Part shown: piece after piece, positions 8,392 to 17,026 of the stretch
How positions within the stretch are numbered: position 1 is the stretch's first letter
Layout of the letters: every line of letters starts with the position of its first letter
NCBI GenBank assembly: GCA_937925515.1
Contig: CALALP010000065.1
Span: 1-27,486, forward strand
Direction: 5' to 3'
Source: an uncultured Lachnoanaerobaculum sp.
Lineage (GTDB): Bacteria > Bacillota > Clostridia > Lachnospirales > Lachnospiraceae
DNA length: 27,486 bases
Translations under genes and position numbers: made by a program
The notes under the pieces: generated by a model
What the model saw: only the letters and a program-made list of their open reading frames with translations
Database searches by the model: none
What the model was told of the DNA's origin: nothing

Positions 8392-8429
8392 CTTTTATTC
8401 TTAAATAATATAAATAATAAGAATAAAAG
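8392..8429. promoter_or_regulatory. AbiEi operator: perfect 12-bp inverted repeat around the promoter
   Basis: CTTTTATTCTTA (8392-8403) and TAAGAATAAAAG (8418-8429) are exact reverse complements separated by 14 bp. The right arm overlaps the edge of the -35 and the left arm borders the -10 of the abiE promoter, so a bound dimer would block RNA polymerase. This matches the known negative autoregulation by AbiEi through inverted repeats; binding itself is inferred. Confidence 0.7.
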
Positions 8430-8433
8430 TCAA
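8405..8433 (-). promoter_or_regulatory. Promoter of the abiEi-abiEii operon
   Basis: On the minus strand TTGACT (8428-8433) is followed after 17 bp by TATTAT (8405-8410). The transcript would start about 20 bp upstream of the antitoxin start, giving a very short leader with a strong ribosome binding site. Confidence 0.75.
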
Positions 8434-8453
8434 GCCTTATACTATAGTCTTTA

Positions 8454-8472
8454 GGACATTCTTGGGGACATT
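8454..8472. repeat. GGACATT direct repeat at the AbiE/rlmD boundary
   Basis: GGACATT occurs at 8454-8460 and 8466-8472, 12 bp apart, the second as part of TTGGGGACATTTTT. It lies in the 75-bp gap between rlmD and the abiE promoter and shares GGGGACA with the hairpin at 1-27. It may be a remnant of a dispersed palindromic repeat or simply chance. Confidence 0.3.
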
Positions 8473-8508
8473 TTTATTACTGTAATTTCTATTGTATATT
8501 CTTTCAAC

Positions 8509-9936
8509 CTATATTTTTGATATCATCGCCACTCCCTCTACATGTATTGTTCTTGCAAACTGATCCACAGGTTGTACCTTTTGCAAAGTATAACCGTTTT
8601 CACATAGATACTTTAAATCTCTTGCAAGCGTAGAAGAATCACAGCTTACATATACAATCCTTTTAGGACTCATTTCAAGCATTGTATTTAGGCAGGCTAT
8701 ATCACAACCTTTTCTTGGGGGGTCAACTACAATTACATCAGGTCTTATCATATCTAAATGATTCTTTTTAGCCGAGTATTCCTTATAAATTCTTGGAAGT
8801 ATTTCTTCTGCCTTTCCTACAAAAAATTCAACATTTTCAATATTATTTATTCTAGCATTTTCTCTTGCATCATTAATTGCTCTTTCTATAACTTCAATAG
8901 CATAAACCTTTTTTGCCTTTTTTGCTAAAAACAGTGAGATACTGCCAATGCCACAATATAAGTCCCAAACTGTTTCATTTCCTGTAAGAGTTGCAAATTC
9001 CATTACTTTATCATATAAAACCTTAGTTTGAGCCGGATTTACTTGAAAAAAAGAAAGTGGAGATATTTGAAATTTTATATCTCCAATATTGTCAAATATA
9101 TAATCTCTACCATATAAAGTAATAACCTCATTTCCTAAGATAACATTTGTTTTTTCTATATTGATATTTAGGCAAATGCTTACAACACCCTTTATTTTTT
9201 TTAGGTTATCCACAAGAATCTTATTTTTTGGTAGAGTTATCCCATTTATTACAAGACATACCATAAGTTCATGTGTATAAAATCCTTTTCTAATGAGTAC
9301 ATGGCGAATAAGTCCCTTATGCTCTTTTTCATCGTAAGGCTCTATTTTATTTGATTTCATAAATTCCAATATGATATCAAGTATTTCTTTATTTTCTTTA
9401 ACCCCTATGACACAATCATTTACTTCGATAATGCTATGAGTTCCACCTGCATAAAAGCCTGCTATTATTTTGCCGTCCTTACTTTTTCCAATAGGAAATT
9501 GTGCCTTATTTCTATATCTAAAAGGAGTTTTACCACCTATTATAGGTAGGAATTTTGTGCTTAATTCTTCTTTACTAAAGCCACCAATTCGTATGAGATT
9601 ATTATAAACCATATTTTCTTTAAGTTTTAGTTCAGATTCATAGCTCATTTCTTGCAAACTGCAACCACCACATTTTCTTGCAATATCACATTTCGGCAAG
9701 ATTCTATCAGAACTTTCCCTAGATATTTCAAGAAGTCTGGCATAGCCATAGCTTTTCTTGGTTTTCATAACTAATGCTTTTACGCTATCGCCTATAACAG
9801 TATTCTTTATAAACCATGTAAAGGCATCGGTTTTTCCGATGCCCTCTCCTGTATGTGAAATATCTATAATTGTAGTTTCTATAATGTCGCCTTTTTTATA
9901 AATCACTTGCTTTAATTCTGTTGCTCCATTCCTCAT
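8509..9936 (-). CDS. rlmD: 23S rRNA (uracil-C5)-methyltransferase, RlmD/RlmCD (TrmA) family
   Basis: SAM-dependent enzyme that makes 5-methyluridine in RNA. In Firmicutes this family usually modifies 23S rRNA (U1939, often also U747), but the TrmA-like tRNA role cannot be excluded by sequence alone. Domains are an N-terminal TRAM domain (about 14-70), four cysteines suited to a 4Fe-4S cluster (C83, C89, C92, C175), the SAM-binding VWDLYCGIGSISLFLA (323-338), VVDPPRKGCD (403-412), the catalytic Cys432 in YVSCDSSTLARDL, and E467 in HVEGVA as probable general base. The start is uncertain: the ATG at 9936 overlaps yhaM by 41 bp and its GGAG is 14 nt away. A GTG at 9906, just before the TRAM domain, is an alternative. 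Last gene of a three-gene operon; no clear terminator follows. Confidence 0.9.
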   Translation of the reverse strand: MRNGATELKQVIYKKGDIIETTIIDISHTGEGIGKTDAFTWFIKNTVIGDSVKALVMKTKKSYGYARLLEISRESSDRILPKCDIARKCGGCSLQEMSYESELKLKENMVYNNLIRIGGFSKEELSTKFLPIIGGKTPFRYRNKAQFPIGKSKDGKIIAGFYAGGTHSIIEVNDCVIGVKENKEILDIILEFMKSNKIEPYDEKEHKGLIRHVLIRKGFYTHELMVCLVINGITLPKNKILVDNLKKIKGVVSICLNINIEKTNVILGNEVITLYGRDYIFDNIGDIKFQISPLSFFQVNPAQTKVLYDKVMEFATLTGNETVWDLYCGIGSISLFLAKKAKKVYAIEVIERAINDARENARINNIENVEFFVGKAEEILPRIYKEYSAKKNHLDMIRPDVIVVDPPRKGCDIACLNTMLEMSPKRIVYVSCDSSTLARDLKYLCENGYTLQKVQPVDQFARTIHVEGVAMISKI

Positions 9937-10882
9937 CTTGGATAGTAGTTCTCCTTATATTTGTTTCAAACATTTTATTGTAACCTAACCATTCAGAACA
10001 AAAACTTGCCTTATCTAAAAGTTCTTTCATAGTTTCCATTTTTGCATCTAGGTTATCAGCTAGGCTAAGTGCCATAGCCTCAACTAGAACAGGTTTTTTA
10101 GGAGAGCCATATTCAAGTTCACCATGATGAGAGAGTATGCAATGACCTAATTGATTTAGAATGTCTTCAGGAAAGTCTTTTATATTTTTTGCTTTCTCCA
10201 TAATCATACTATAACCAATCACAATATGGCCTAGTAGTTGCCCCTCATCTGTATAGTCATTTGCAGGAAATTTTGAAAGTTCCTTTATTTTTCCTATATC
10301 ATGTAGTATTGCTGAGGTTATAAGTAAATCACGATTAATTATAGGATATGCTTTTGAAAGATAGTTACATAAATTTGTAAGTCCTAATGTATGCTCCAAA
10401 AGTCCTCCTATAAATCCATGATGAATTGTTCTTGCAGCTGATGAATACTTAAAACTTGCTATAAACTCGCTGTCCTCAACAAAAAACTCTTGTAGTAATT
10501 TATTAAGATAGACATTTTTAATACTCTTAATAAACTTTAATAAAAGTTCGTACATCTTTTCTATATCATATTCACTTGAGGGAAGATAATCACTTTCTAT
10601 ATATTCTCCCTCCCTTGCAATCCTTGCTCTTTTTACATTTAGTTGTTTACTTCCATTGAATGTTATAACATCTGCTTGAATATCAATATAATCAAGTACT
10701 TCAAAATCTCCAATTCCCGGAGAATTTAAGTCCCAAATCTTAGCATCAATTTTTCCTGATTTATCTATTAAATTTAAACTCGCATATTCTTTTCCTGCCT
10801 TTGATAAGAGTATACTTTTACTTTTACATAAATATACTCCTGAAACATTCATACCCTCTCTAAAATCAGATATATATATCAT
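9896..10882 (-). CDS. yhaM: 3'-5' exoribonuclease YhaM-type, OB-fold plus HD domain
   Basis: A 328-residue cytoplasmic protein. An OB-fold nucleic-acid-binding domain (about 10-90, with YASLNLIDKSGKIDAKIWDL) is followed by an HD phosphohydrolase domain: H164 in LLEHTLGL, the H194-D195 pair in AILHDIGKIKEL, SHHGELEYGSPKKP (251-264), and D276/D280 in LADNLDA. This arrangement and length are those of YhaM/Cbf1, which trims RNA and DNA 3' ends in Firmicutes. AAGGAG lies about 6 nt before the start. It follows the HtrA-like gene by 19 bp and overlaps the methyltransferase downstream, so the three are one operon. Identification is confident; the RNA substrate in this organism is unknown. Confidence 0.9.
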   Translation of the reverse strand: MIYISDFREGMNVSGVYLCKSKSILLSKAGKEYASLNLIDKSGKIDAKIWDLNSPGIGDFEVLDYIDIQADVITFNGSKQLNVKRARIAREGEYIESDYLPSSEYDIEKMYELLLKFIKSIKNVYLNKLLQEFFVEDSEFIASFKYSSAARTIHHGFIGGLLEHTLGLTNLCNYLSKAYPIINRDLLITSAILHDIGKIKELSKFPANDYTDEGQLLGHIVIGYSMIMEKAKNIKDFPEDILNQLGHCILSHHGELEYGSPKKPVLVEAMALSLADNLDAKMETMKELLDKASFCSEWLGYNKMFETNIRRTTIQDEEWSNRIKASDL

Positions 10883-10901
10883 TTTAACTCCTTTAAAATT
10901 T

Positions 10902-12209
10902 TTATCTTGCTGTTACAGTTATCGGAAATACTACTTCTTTGTAGCCCTCTCTTACATTTCTCATAACTTTTATTTCAACCACATCTTCTGCATGCATTAC
11001 TTCAACCATTTTTTTATATTCAACAAGTGAACTTACTTCATTATTACCGATATGTGTGATAATGTCTCCTGCCTGAATACCTGCAGTATAAGACGGAGAA
11101 TCCGTTTCACAAGACATTACATAAAGCCCACTCGGAACTCCTGTTGCTCTTGCCTCCGATGAAATCTCAGTAACCTTTATTCCTAGATATGCAGAGGCTT
11201 GTGCATTCATCATTCTTTCTAAAATAGGTTTAAAATCTGAAATACCTGCAACCATAGTTTTTGGGTTATCGTCATCATGTATATTTGTTGCCCAACCTAT
11301 TATTTCTCCATTTACATTTACAAACCAAGTTCCTTTGTTAATATTTGAGTTAGCCTCTGTATAGATAAGCCTTGTCATTCCGTCAACAATACTTACATTG
11401 TTTGCAATATAGGAAACACTTCCATAAGTATTTGAATAAACAGCACCCAAAGGACTTCCTATTGCTATTATTACATCTCCTCGTTTAACAGCATAAGAAT
11501 TGCCAAGTGCAAGTGTTCTTATATCTTTTAATTTTTCATTATCAAGTCCCTCTTTTAAAACCGATAGAACACATAATCCACTGTATCTGTCAGTTCTTTT
11601 AATAGTTGCCTGCGTTTCAAGACCTGTAAAAAGTCGCACCTTTATACTACTTGCCTCCGAGATTGCAGCCATAGGTGCTAATATCAAAAGTTCTGTTTCA
11701 GTATTTGCAATTATAGCTCCTGAACCCTCTTCTGAAGTTTCAACAGGATTATTAAACCAATCGGTAGTATTTTTAACTGCATAAACCGACACTATGCCAT
11801 AATCTAAGGCATCACTTAGTCCACTTATTACTTTTGCAAATTTATTTATATCATCCATTTTATACTGATATTTTTTAAGTACATCTTCAACAACATTTTC
11901 CACTAAATCAGGAGTTGTTTCTATTACTATAGCAGTAGTTTCTGTTTCAGGCTCATCTCTCGAGATACTTACCGTAGTTTCAGCAGTAGTGGTGGGCTTT
12001 GGAAATATTTTTTCTGCTACAGGTCTAAATGCCATGGCAAAAAATATAGCCGCTACACCAAAAGTAGCCCCTAATGCTAATGCTTTAAGAAGATGTTTAA
12101 ATGCCTTACGCAAAGGATTAGCCTTTATGCGTTTTTCATTTATAAACTGCTTTTTTTCTGTTTCATTTTTTTTCATATCAGTTGAATTTTTATTGTCGCC
12201 ATCAAGCAT
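10902..12209 (-). CDS. Membrane-anchored HtrA-like PDZ protein lacking the serine-protease triad
   Basis: A 435-residue protein with a charged cytoplasmic N-terminus (1-41), one membrane segment (about 42-62), a Thr/Glu-rich stalk (71-105), a trypsin-like beta-barrel region (about 135-325) and a PDZ domain (about 340-435, with SGLYVMSC and AGIQAGDIITHIGNNEV). The layout is that of DegP/HtrA family membrane proteases. However, the His motif (normally TNxHV) reads LLILAPMAA (174-182), the DLAVL motif reads SGLCVL (210-215), and the GNSGG serine loop reads INKGTWF (290-296). All three catalytic residues therefore appear lost while the barrel strands and PDZ remain. I infer a non-proteolytic scaffold or sensor. 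It is first in the operon with yhaM and rlmD; GAGG precedes the start and a good promoter lies at 12260-12288. Confidence 0.8.
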   Translation of the reverse strand: MLDGDNKNSTDMKKNETEKKQFINEKRIKANPLRKAFKHLLKALALGATFGVAAIFFAMAFRPVAEKIFPKPTTTAETTVSISRDEPETETTAIVIETTPDLVENVVEDVLKKYQYKMDDINKFAKVISGLSDALDYGIVSVYAVKNTTDWFNNPVETSEEGSGAIIANTETELLILAPMAAISEASSIKVRLFTGLETQATIKRTDRYSGLCVLSVLKEGLDNEKLKDIRTLALGNSYAVKRGDVIIAIGSPLGAVYSNTYGSVSYIANNVSIVDGMTRLIYTEANSNINKGTWFVNVNGEIIGWATNIHDDDNPKTMVAGISDFKPILERMMNAQASAYLGIKVTEISSEARATGVPSGLYVMSCETDSPSYTAGIQAGDIITHIGNNEVSSLVEYKKMVEVMHAEDVVEIKVMRNVREGYKEVVFPITVTAR

Positions 12210-12259
12210 AAATTGTCCTCAACTTTCATTTAATGCATTTTGCAAACAACTATATCTTT

Positions 12260-12288
12260 ATTTTAAATTAAGATAAGCCTTATTTCAA
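12260..12288 (-). promoter_or_regulatory. Promoter of the HtrA-like/yhaM/rlmD operon
   Basis: On the minus strand TTGAAA (12283-12288) and TAAAAT (12260-12265) are 17 bp apart, five of six matches to consensus each. It is oriented away from the mutS2 promoter in the 285-bp divergent region. Confidence 0.65.
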
Positions 12289-12368
12289 GTAAATGTTGAA
12301 CTATTCGTCTTTTAATTTGGATACAGCTAAAATTTTACCAAAGTTATTCTAAAGATTTGCTTGTCTTA

Positions 12369-12398
12369 TTGAACAATACTTGAAAATTGTGTTATAAT
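12369..12398 (+). promoter_or_regulatory. Promoter of the mutS2 operon
   Basis: TTGAAC (12369-12374) is followed after 18 bp by a perfect TATAAT (12393-12398). The leader to the mutS2 start is about 90 nt. TACGAG occurs twice in it, the second copy forming the GAGGA ribosome binding site. Confidence 0.65.
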
Positions 12399-12494
12399 TT
12401 AACCAAATGGATTTTAGTACAGAACTTATAAAATTTAACCTAAAAAACATTTAGCGTATCTTACGAGAAATAAAATTTAACATACGAGGATTAG

Positions 12495-14855
12495 ATGAAC
12501 GAGAAAGCATTAAAAACATTAGAATACGACAAAATAATAAATATGCTTGTATCTTATGCCTCCTCTGAGCTTGGAAGAAAAAAATGTGAAACATTGCTCC
12601 CTATAATCGACTATGATACTATTATATCTGAACAAAAAGAAACCTCAGATGCAGTAAATAGGATAAGACTAAAAGGTAGTACTAACTTCGGTAATGCAAA
12701 AGACATTTATGCCTCTTTAAAAAGGCTTGAAATGGGTTCGCCACTAAGTATAATTGAATTATTAAATGTTGGAAAACTTCTTTCAAATGTTTCAAAAGTA
12801 AAAGGATATGGCTACCATGAAGAAGATGAAAACTTTGATAGTCTTGAGCATTATTTTAGAGAACTTGACCCGATTTTAGTTATTGAAAAAGAGATTTCAA
12901 AATGTATAATATCAGAAGATATGATAGCTGATTCTGCCTCCTCAGAGCTTTCAAGGATAAGACGACAGCAAAAAAATATAACATCAAAAATGCATAGTGA
13001 ACTAAATACAATTTTAAATGCACATAGAGAATATCTTATGGACAATGTTATCACTATGAGAAATGGTAGCTATTGTTTGCCTGTAAAGAGTGAATTTAAA
13101 AATAAAGTTCAAGGTATTGTACATGACCAAAGTGCCACAGGTTCTACTTTTTTTATAGAGCCACTTGCAGTAATTCGCATGAACAATGAACTTAGAGAGC
13201 TTGAGATTAAAGAAAAAAAAGAGATTGAAATAATCTTAGAAAGGCTTAGTAATATGGTTTCGCCTTATACTGAGGTTATAAGATTAAATCTTAAGTTCCT
13301 TTCACACCTTGATTTTGTATTTGCAAAGGCACATTTATCAAAAGCGATGTCAGCAAGTGAGCCTATATTTAATAAAAATAAATATATAAATATAAAAGAC
13401 GGCAGACATCCTCTGCTTGATAGCAAAGAGGTTGTTCCTATAAATATCTCACTTGGGGATACTTATGATTTGCTTATTGTAACAGGTCCTAATACAGGTG
13501 GTAAAACTGTTTCACTTAAAACTATTGGGCTATTTACTCTAATGGGGCAATCAGGACTACATATACCTGCATTTGAATCAAGTCAACTTTCTGTATTTGA
13601 TGAGGTGTTTGCAGATATAGGCGATGAACAAAGTATCGAGCAATCGCTGTCAACATTTTCAGGGCACATGACAAAGATTGTGGATATATTAGAAAAAGCC
13701 GATTCAAATTCATTATGTCTTTTTGATGAGCTTGGTGCAGGTACAGACCCTACTGAGGGAGCTGCACTTGCAATATCAATTTTAAGTTTTTTACATAGAA
13801 TGAAAACTAGAACAGTTGCTACAACTCATTATAGTGAGTTAAAGGTTTTTGCTCTAAGTACCCCTATGGTTGAAAATGCCTCTTGCGAATTTGATATTCA
13901 AACCCTTCGCCCTACTTATAGGATACTGATTGGTGTCCCCGGTAAGTCGAATGCATTTGCAATATCAAGAAAACTAGGGCTTTCAGAACATATAATAGAA
14001 GAGGCAAAAACTCATCTTGAAACTGATGCAAAAAGCTTTGAGGATTTATTAGTTAAACTTGAAAATGATAGGATTATAATAGAAAAGGAACGCTTAGAGA
14101 TAGAAAAATATAAGCGTGAGGCTGAAAGGTTTAAATCCTACTATCAAAATCAAAATAAAAGACTGGAAGAAACAAAAGAAAAGATAATTGAAAATGCAAA
14201 AAAAGAGGCAGAAGACATTTTAAGTAAAGCCAAGCAAACAGCTGATACAACTATTAACAACATCAATAAAATAGCCTCGGGTGCAGGGCTTGGAAGTGCA
14301 TTAGAAAAAGAAAGAGATACCCTAAGAACCTCTATAAAATCTCTTGAAAAGCCTAAAAAAGAGGTTGAAAAAACTAAAACTGATAAAAAATTAAAACTGA
14401 AACTTGGAGATACTGTAAGAATTTTAAGTATGAATACAACCGGCGATGTGGTTACATTGCCAAATGAAAAAGGTACATTCTATGTACAGATAGGAATACT
14501 TCGTTCTCAGGTAAACTTATCAGATGTGGAATTAGTTTCTGAAAATAATACAGCAAAAAAGACCTCTCCTAGTTTTTCAAGTCAAAGAAATTCTTCTCTT
14601 ATGAAGTCTGCAAATATATCTTATGAAATAAATGTTATAGGTATGAATGTAGATGAGGCTTGTTTTGAACTTGATAAATATTTAGATGATGCTCTTTTAG
14701 CACATCTTGAATATGTCAGGATAATACATGGTAGGGGAACAGGAGCATTACAAAAAGGTATTCATGCCTATCTTAAGCAACAAAAATTTATCAAAAGTTA
14801 TAAATTTGCAGAATTTGATGACGGTGGAAATGCAGTTACAATAGTAAGGTTTTAA
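12495..14855 (+). CDS. mutS2: Endonuclease MutS2 (ribosome-collision / recombination-control ATPase)
   Basis: A 786-residue MutS homologue lacking the mismatch-recognition domain. MutS2 proteins suppress homologous recombination, and in Bacillus they recognise collided ribosomes and help split or rescue them. Visible parts are the lever region (about 10-300), Walker A TGPNTGGKT (about 330), the STFSGHM segment, Walker B LCLFDELGAGTDPTEGAALA (about 410-430), the TTHYSELK motif, a long Lys/Glu coiled coil (about 510-620), a KOW-like stretch KLGDTVRILSMNTTGDV, and a C-terminal Smr nuclease domain (about 710-786) beginning NVIGMNVDEA and containing IIHGRGTGALQKGIH. Domains are complete and the length typical. 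GAGGA precedes the ATG. The response-regulator gene follows after 36 bp, so the two-component system is probably co-transcribed. Confidence 0.96.
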   Translation: MNEKALKTLEYDKIINMLVSYASSELGRKKCETLLPIIDYDTIISEQKETSDAVNRIRLKGSTNFGNAKDIYASLKRLEMGSPLSIIELLNVGKLLSNVSKVKGYGYHEEDENFDSLEHYFRELDPILVIEKEISKCIISEDMIADSASSELSRIRRQQKNITSKMHSELNTILNAHREYLMDNVITMRNGSYCLPVKSEFKNKVQGIVHDQSATGSTFFIEPLAVIRMNNELRELEIKEKKEIEIILERLSNMVSPYTEVIRLNLKFLSHLDFVFAKAHLSKAMSASEPIFNKNKYINIKDGRHPLLDSKEVVPINISLGDTYDLLIVTGPNTGGKTVSLKTIGLFTLMGQSGLHIPAFESSQLSVFDEVFADIGDEQSIEQSLSTFSGHMTKIVDILEKADSNSLCLFDELGAGTDPTEGAALAISILSFLHRMKTRTVATTHYSELKVFALSTPMVENASCEFDIQTLRPTYRILIGVPGKSNAFAISRKLGLSEHIIEEAKTHLETDAKSFEDLLVKLENDRIIIEKERLEIEKYKREAERFKSYYQNQNKRLEETKEKIIENAKKEAEDILSKAKQTADTTINNINKIASGAGLGSALEKERDTLRTSIKSLEKPKKEVEKTKTDKKLKLKLGDTVRILSMNTTGDVVTLPNEKGTFYVQIGILRSQVNLSDVELVSENNTAKKTSPSFSSQRNSSLMKSANISYEINVIGMNVDEACFELDKYLDDALLAHLEYVRIIHGRGTGALQKGIHAYLKQQKFIKSYKFAEFDDGGNAVTIVRF

Positions 14856-14891
14856 TAAAATATTGGGAAATTAAAATAAAAAGGAGTATTT

Positions 14892-15596
14892 ATGACAGAC
14901 AAGCAAAGAATTTTAATAGTAGATGATGATGAAAACATTGCAGAACTTGTATCTTTATATCTTATGAAAGAGTGTTATGAAACTAAAATGGTATTTGACG
15001 GAGAGGAGGCATTAAAAGCCTTTGATAGTTTTAATCCTGATTTGGTAATTTTGGATTTAATGTTACCCCGTATTGACGGTTATCAAGTCTGTAAGGAGAT
15101 TAGAAAAAAATCTCAAGTGCCTGTAATCATGCTTTCAGCAAAGGGCGAAGTATTTGATAAGGTTTTAGGACTTGAACTTGGGGCTGATGATTACCTTGTA
15201 AAACCATTTGACCCAAAAGAACTTGTGGCAAGAGCAAAAGCAGTTATGAGAAGATTTGTAAATCAAGACAGTACATCAAGAAATAGCTCAAACCGTAATT
15301 ATGTTGAATATCCTAATTTAGTGATTAACATTTCAAATTATTCTGTAAATCATAATGATAGAAATGTTGATATGCCGCCAAAAGAATTAGAATTACTTTA
15401 CTTTCTTGCAAGTAGTCCTAATCAAGTATTTACAAGAGAGCAACTCCTCGATAATATTTGGGGCTATGAATATGCAGGAGATACAAGAACAGTTGATGTT
15501 CATATAAAAAGACTTCGTGAAAAAATTCAAGATAATGAACACTGGGCAATTTCAACAGTCTGGGGAATAGGATATAAATTTGAGGTTAAAAGATGA
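14892..15596 (+). CDS. OmpR/PhoB-family response regulator
   Basis: A 234-residue transcription factor. The receiver domain (about 6-120) has the acidic triad DDD (11-13), the phospho-acceptor D55 in LVILDLMLPRIDGY, S/T switch sequence VIMLSAKGE, and the lysine in GADDYLVKPFDPKEL. A winged-helix effector domain (about 135-234) carries MPPKELELLYFLA, the recognition region TREQLLDNIWGYEY and TVDVHIKRLREKI. AAGGAG lies 6-7 nt before the start. Its stop overlaps the kinase start by ATGA, so they form a cognate pair. The regulon is unknown; the cell-wall-binding protein downstream is a natural but unproven candidate. Confidence 0.95.
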   Translation: MTDKQRILIVDDDENIAELVSLYLMKECYETKMVFDGEEALKAFDSFNPDLVILDLMLPRIDGYQVCKEIRKKSQVPVIMLSAKGEVFDKVLGLELGADDYLVKPFDPKELVARAKAVMRRFVNQDSTSRNSSNRNYVEYPNLVINISNYSVNHNDRNVDMPPKELELLYFLASSPNQVFTREQLLDNIWGYEYAGDTRTVDVHIKRLREKIQDNEHWAISTVWGIGYKFEVKR

Positions 15597-16990
15597 AAAT
15601 ATCCCTATATTGGAAGTTTATCTTAGCCTATATAATCTTTGGTATAACGGCATTTATCGCTATTGCAACCTTATCTTCAAAACTTACTGATATTTATTTG
15701 TTGAAGTCAGGGAGCAGTACATTATATGATGAGGCAAATCTAATAGCCTCATCATATTCTGCTGTTTATAGTGGCAAGGATTTAAAACTTTCAGAGGCAT
15801 ACCCACAATTAAAAGCAGTATCCACTTTTCTACAAGTGCAAATTTGGGTAGTGGATAAGGACGGAAAAATTATAGTAGATTCGGAAAATGCTATGATAGA
15901 TAGGGTTATAGCAGATTTTGACCCTACTGTTGCAGGTAATAAATCATATATTACAGGCAATTACTTTGGTACTTTTCCTTACAAGGTTTTAAGTGTATAT
16001 GCTCCTATTGTAGGAAATTATAAGACCTATGGTTATGTAGTAATACATAGACCAATGACTATAGTTGAACAAAATAGAAATGAAATTTTAAATATAGTAT
16101 ATATAACTTTTGTTATTGTATTTTTACTTTCAACAGTAATATTAGTTGTGTTTCAATTAGTAGTATTTAACCCACTTAAGGCTATAACTGAGGCAACAAA
16201 GCAATACGCTGCCGGCAATTTACATTATACCCTAAAAGTTGTTTCAAATGACGAGATAGGATATTTGGCTGCAACATTAAATTATATGTCTGATGAAATC
16301 TCAAAAACTGAGGACTATCAAAGAAGTTTTATTACAAATATATCTCATGACTTTCGTTCCCCTTTAACCTCCATAAAAGGATATTTAGGGGCAATGCTTG
16401 ACGGCACAATCCCACCTGAACTTTATAAAAATTATATTAGTAGAGTTCTTGGAGAAACTGAAAGACTTACAAAACTTACCAATGGAATACTAACATTAAA
16501 CTCTATGGACGCTAAAAATAGGCTGACAAGAACTAATTTTCATATAGATGAAGTAATTAAAAATATTGCTGAAAGTTTTGAGGTTCAATGTAATAGTAAA
16601 AATATAACATTTGAATTAACCTTTCAAGAAGATATTCCTGAAGTTTTTGCAGAGCAAAGTAAGATAGAGCAAGTTTTATATAATCTTATAGATAATGCTA
16701 TAAAATTTTCAAATGATAATTCTAAAATATTTATTTCAGTGTATTCAAAGCATGACTCGGTATTTATATCTGTTAAGGATACAGGTATAGGCATTAGCAA
16801 AAAAGATATTGGAAAAATATTTGATAGATTCTATAAATCCGATACTTCAAGGGGTAAGGATAAGAAAGGAACAGGGCTTGGACTTGCCATAGCAAAGGAA
16901 ATAATTCAAGCGCATGGAGAGAATATAGATGTAATTAGTACAGAGGGTGCAGGTACGGAATTCATATTTTCTTTATCAAAAGCAATATAA
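15593..16990 (+). CDS. Membrane sensor histidine kinase (HAMP, HisKA, HATPase)
   Basis: A 465-residue partner of the preceding response regulator. TM1 is at about 7-28, an extracellular sensor of about 135 residues follows (with QVQIWVVDKDGKIIVDSE, PAS/Cache-like), then TM2 (about 166-190) and HAMP (about 191-243, NPLKAITEATKQYAAGNL). HisKA has H252 in ITNISHDFRSPLTSIKGYL. The ATPase domain has the N box VLYNLIDNAIKFSND, G1 DTGIGISKKDI, the F box IFDRFYKSD and G2 KGTGLGLAIAKEI. All catalytic boxes are intact. It starts within the ATGA overlap with the regulator. Similar kinases respond to envelope conditions, but the signal cannot be read from sequence. Confidence 0.95.
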   Translation: MKISLYWKFILAYIIFGITAFIAIATLSSKLTDIYLLKSGSSTLYDEANLIASSYSAVYSGKDLKLSEAYPQLKAVSTFLQVQIWVVDKDGKIIVDSENAMIDRVIADFDPTVAGNKSYITGNYFGTFPYKVLSVYAPIVGNYKTYGYVVIHRPMTIVEQNRNEILNIVYITFVIVFLLSTVILVVFQLVVFNPLKAITEATKQYAAGNLHYTLKVVSNDEIGYLAATLNYMSDEISKTEDYQRSFITNISHDFRSPLTSIKGYLGAMLDGTIPPELYKNYISRVLGETERLTKLTNGILTLNSMDAKNRLTRTNFHIDEVIKNIAESFEVQCNSKNITFELTFQEDIPEVFAEQSKIEQVLYNLIDNAIKFSNDNSKIFISVYSKHDSVFISVKDTGIGISKKDIGKIFDRFYKSDTSRGKDKKGTGLGLAIAKEIIQAHGENIDVISTEGAGTEFIFSLSKAI

Positions 16991-16997
16991 TCGTAAC

Positions 16998-17026
16998 TTT
17001 ACAAATATTATTTTAAGGTTTAAACT
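16998..17026 (+). promoter_or_regulatory. Possible promoter for the cell-wall-binding protein gene
   Basis: TTTACA (16998-17003) and TAAACT (17021-17026) are 17 bp apart. The -10 is only four of six and overlaps the first copy of a TAAACTACTT repeat. If used, the leader is about 95 nt and holds two hairpins. Confidence 0.35.

Noticed and set aside
9896..9936. A frameshift or gene fusion at the 41-bp overlap of yhaM and rlmD.
   Set aside because: Both proteins are complete; the overlap shrinks to about 11 bp if rlmD starts at the GTG at 9906, so an alternative start is the simpler explanation.
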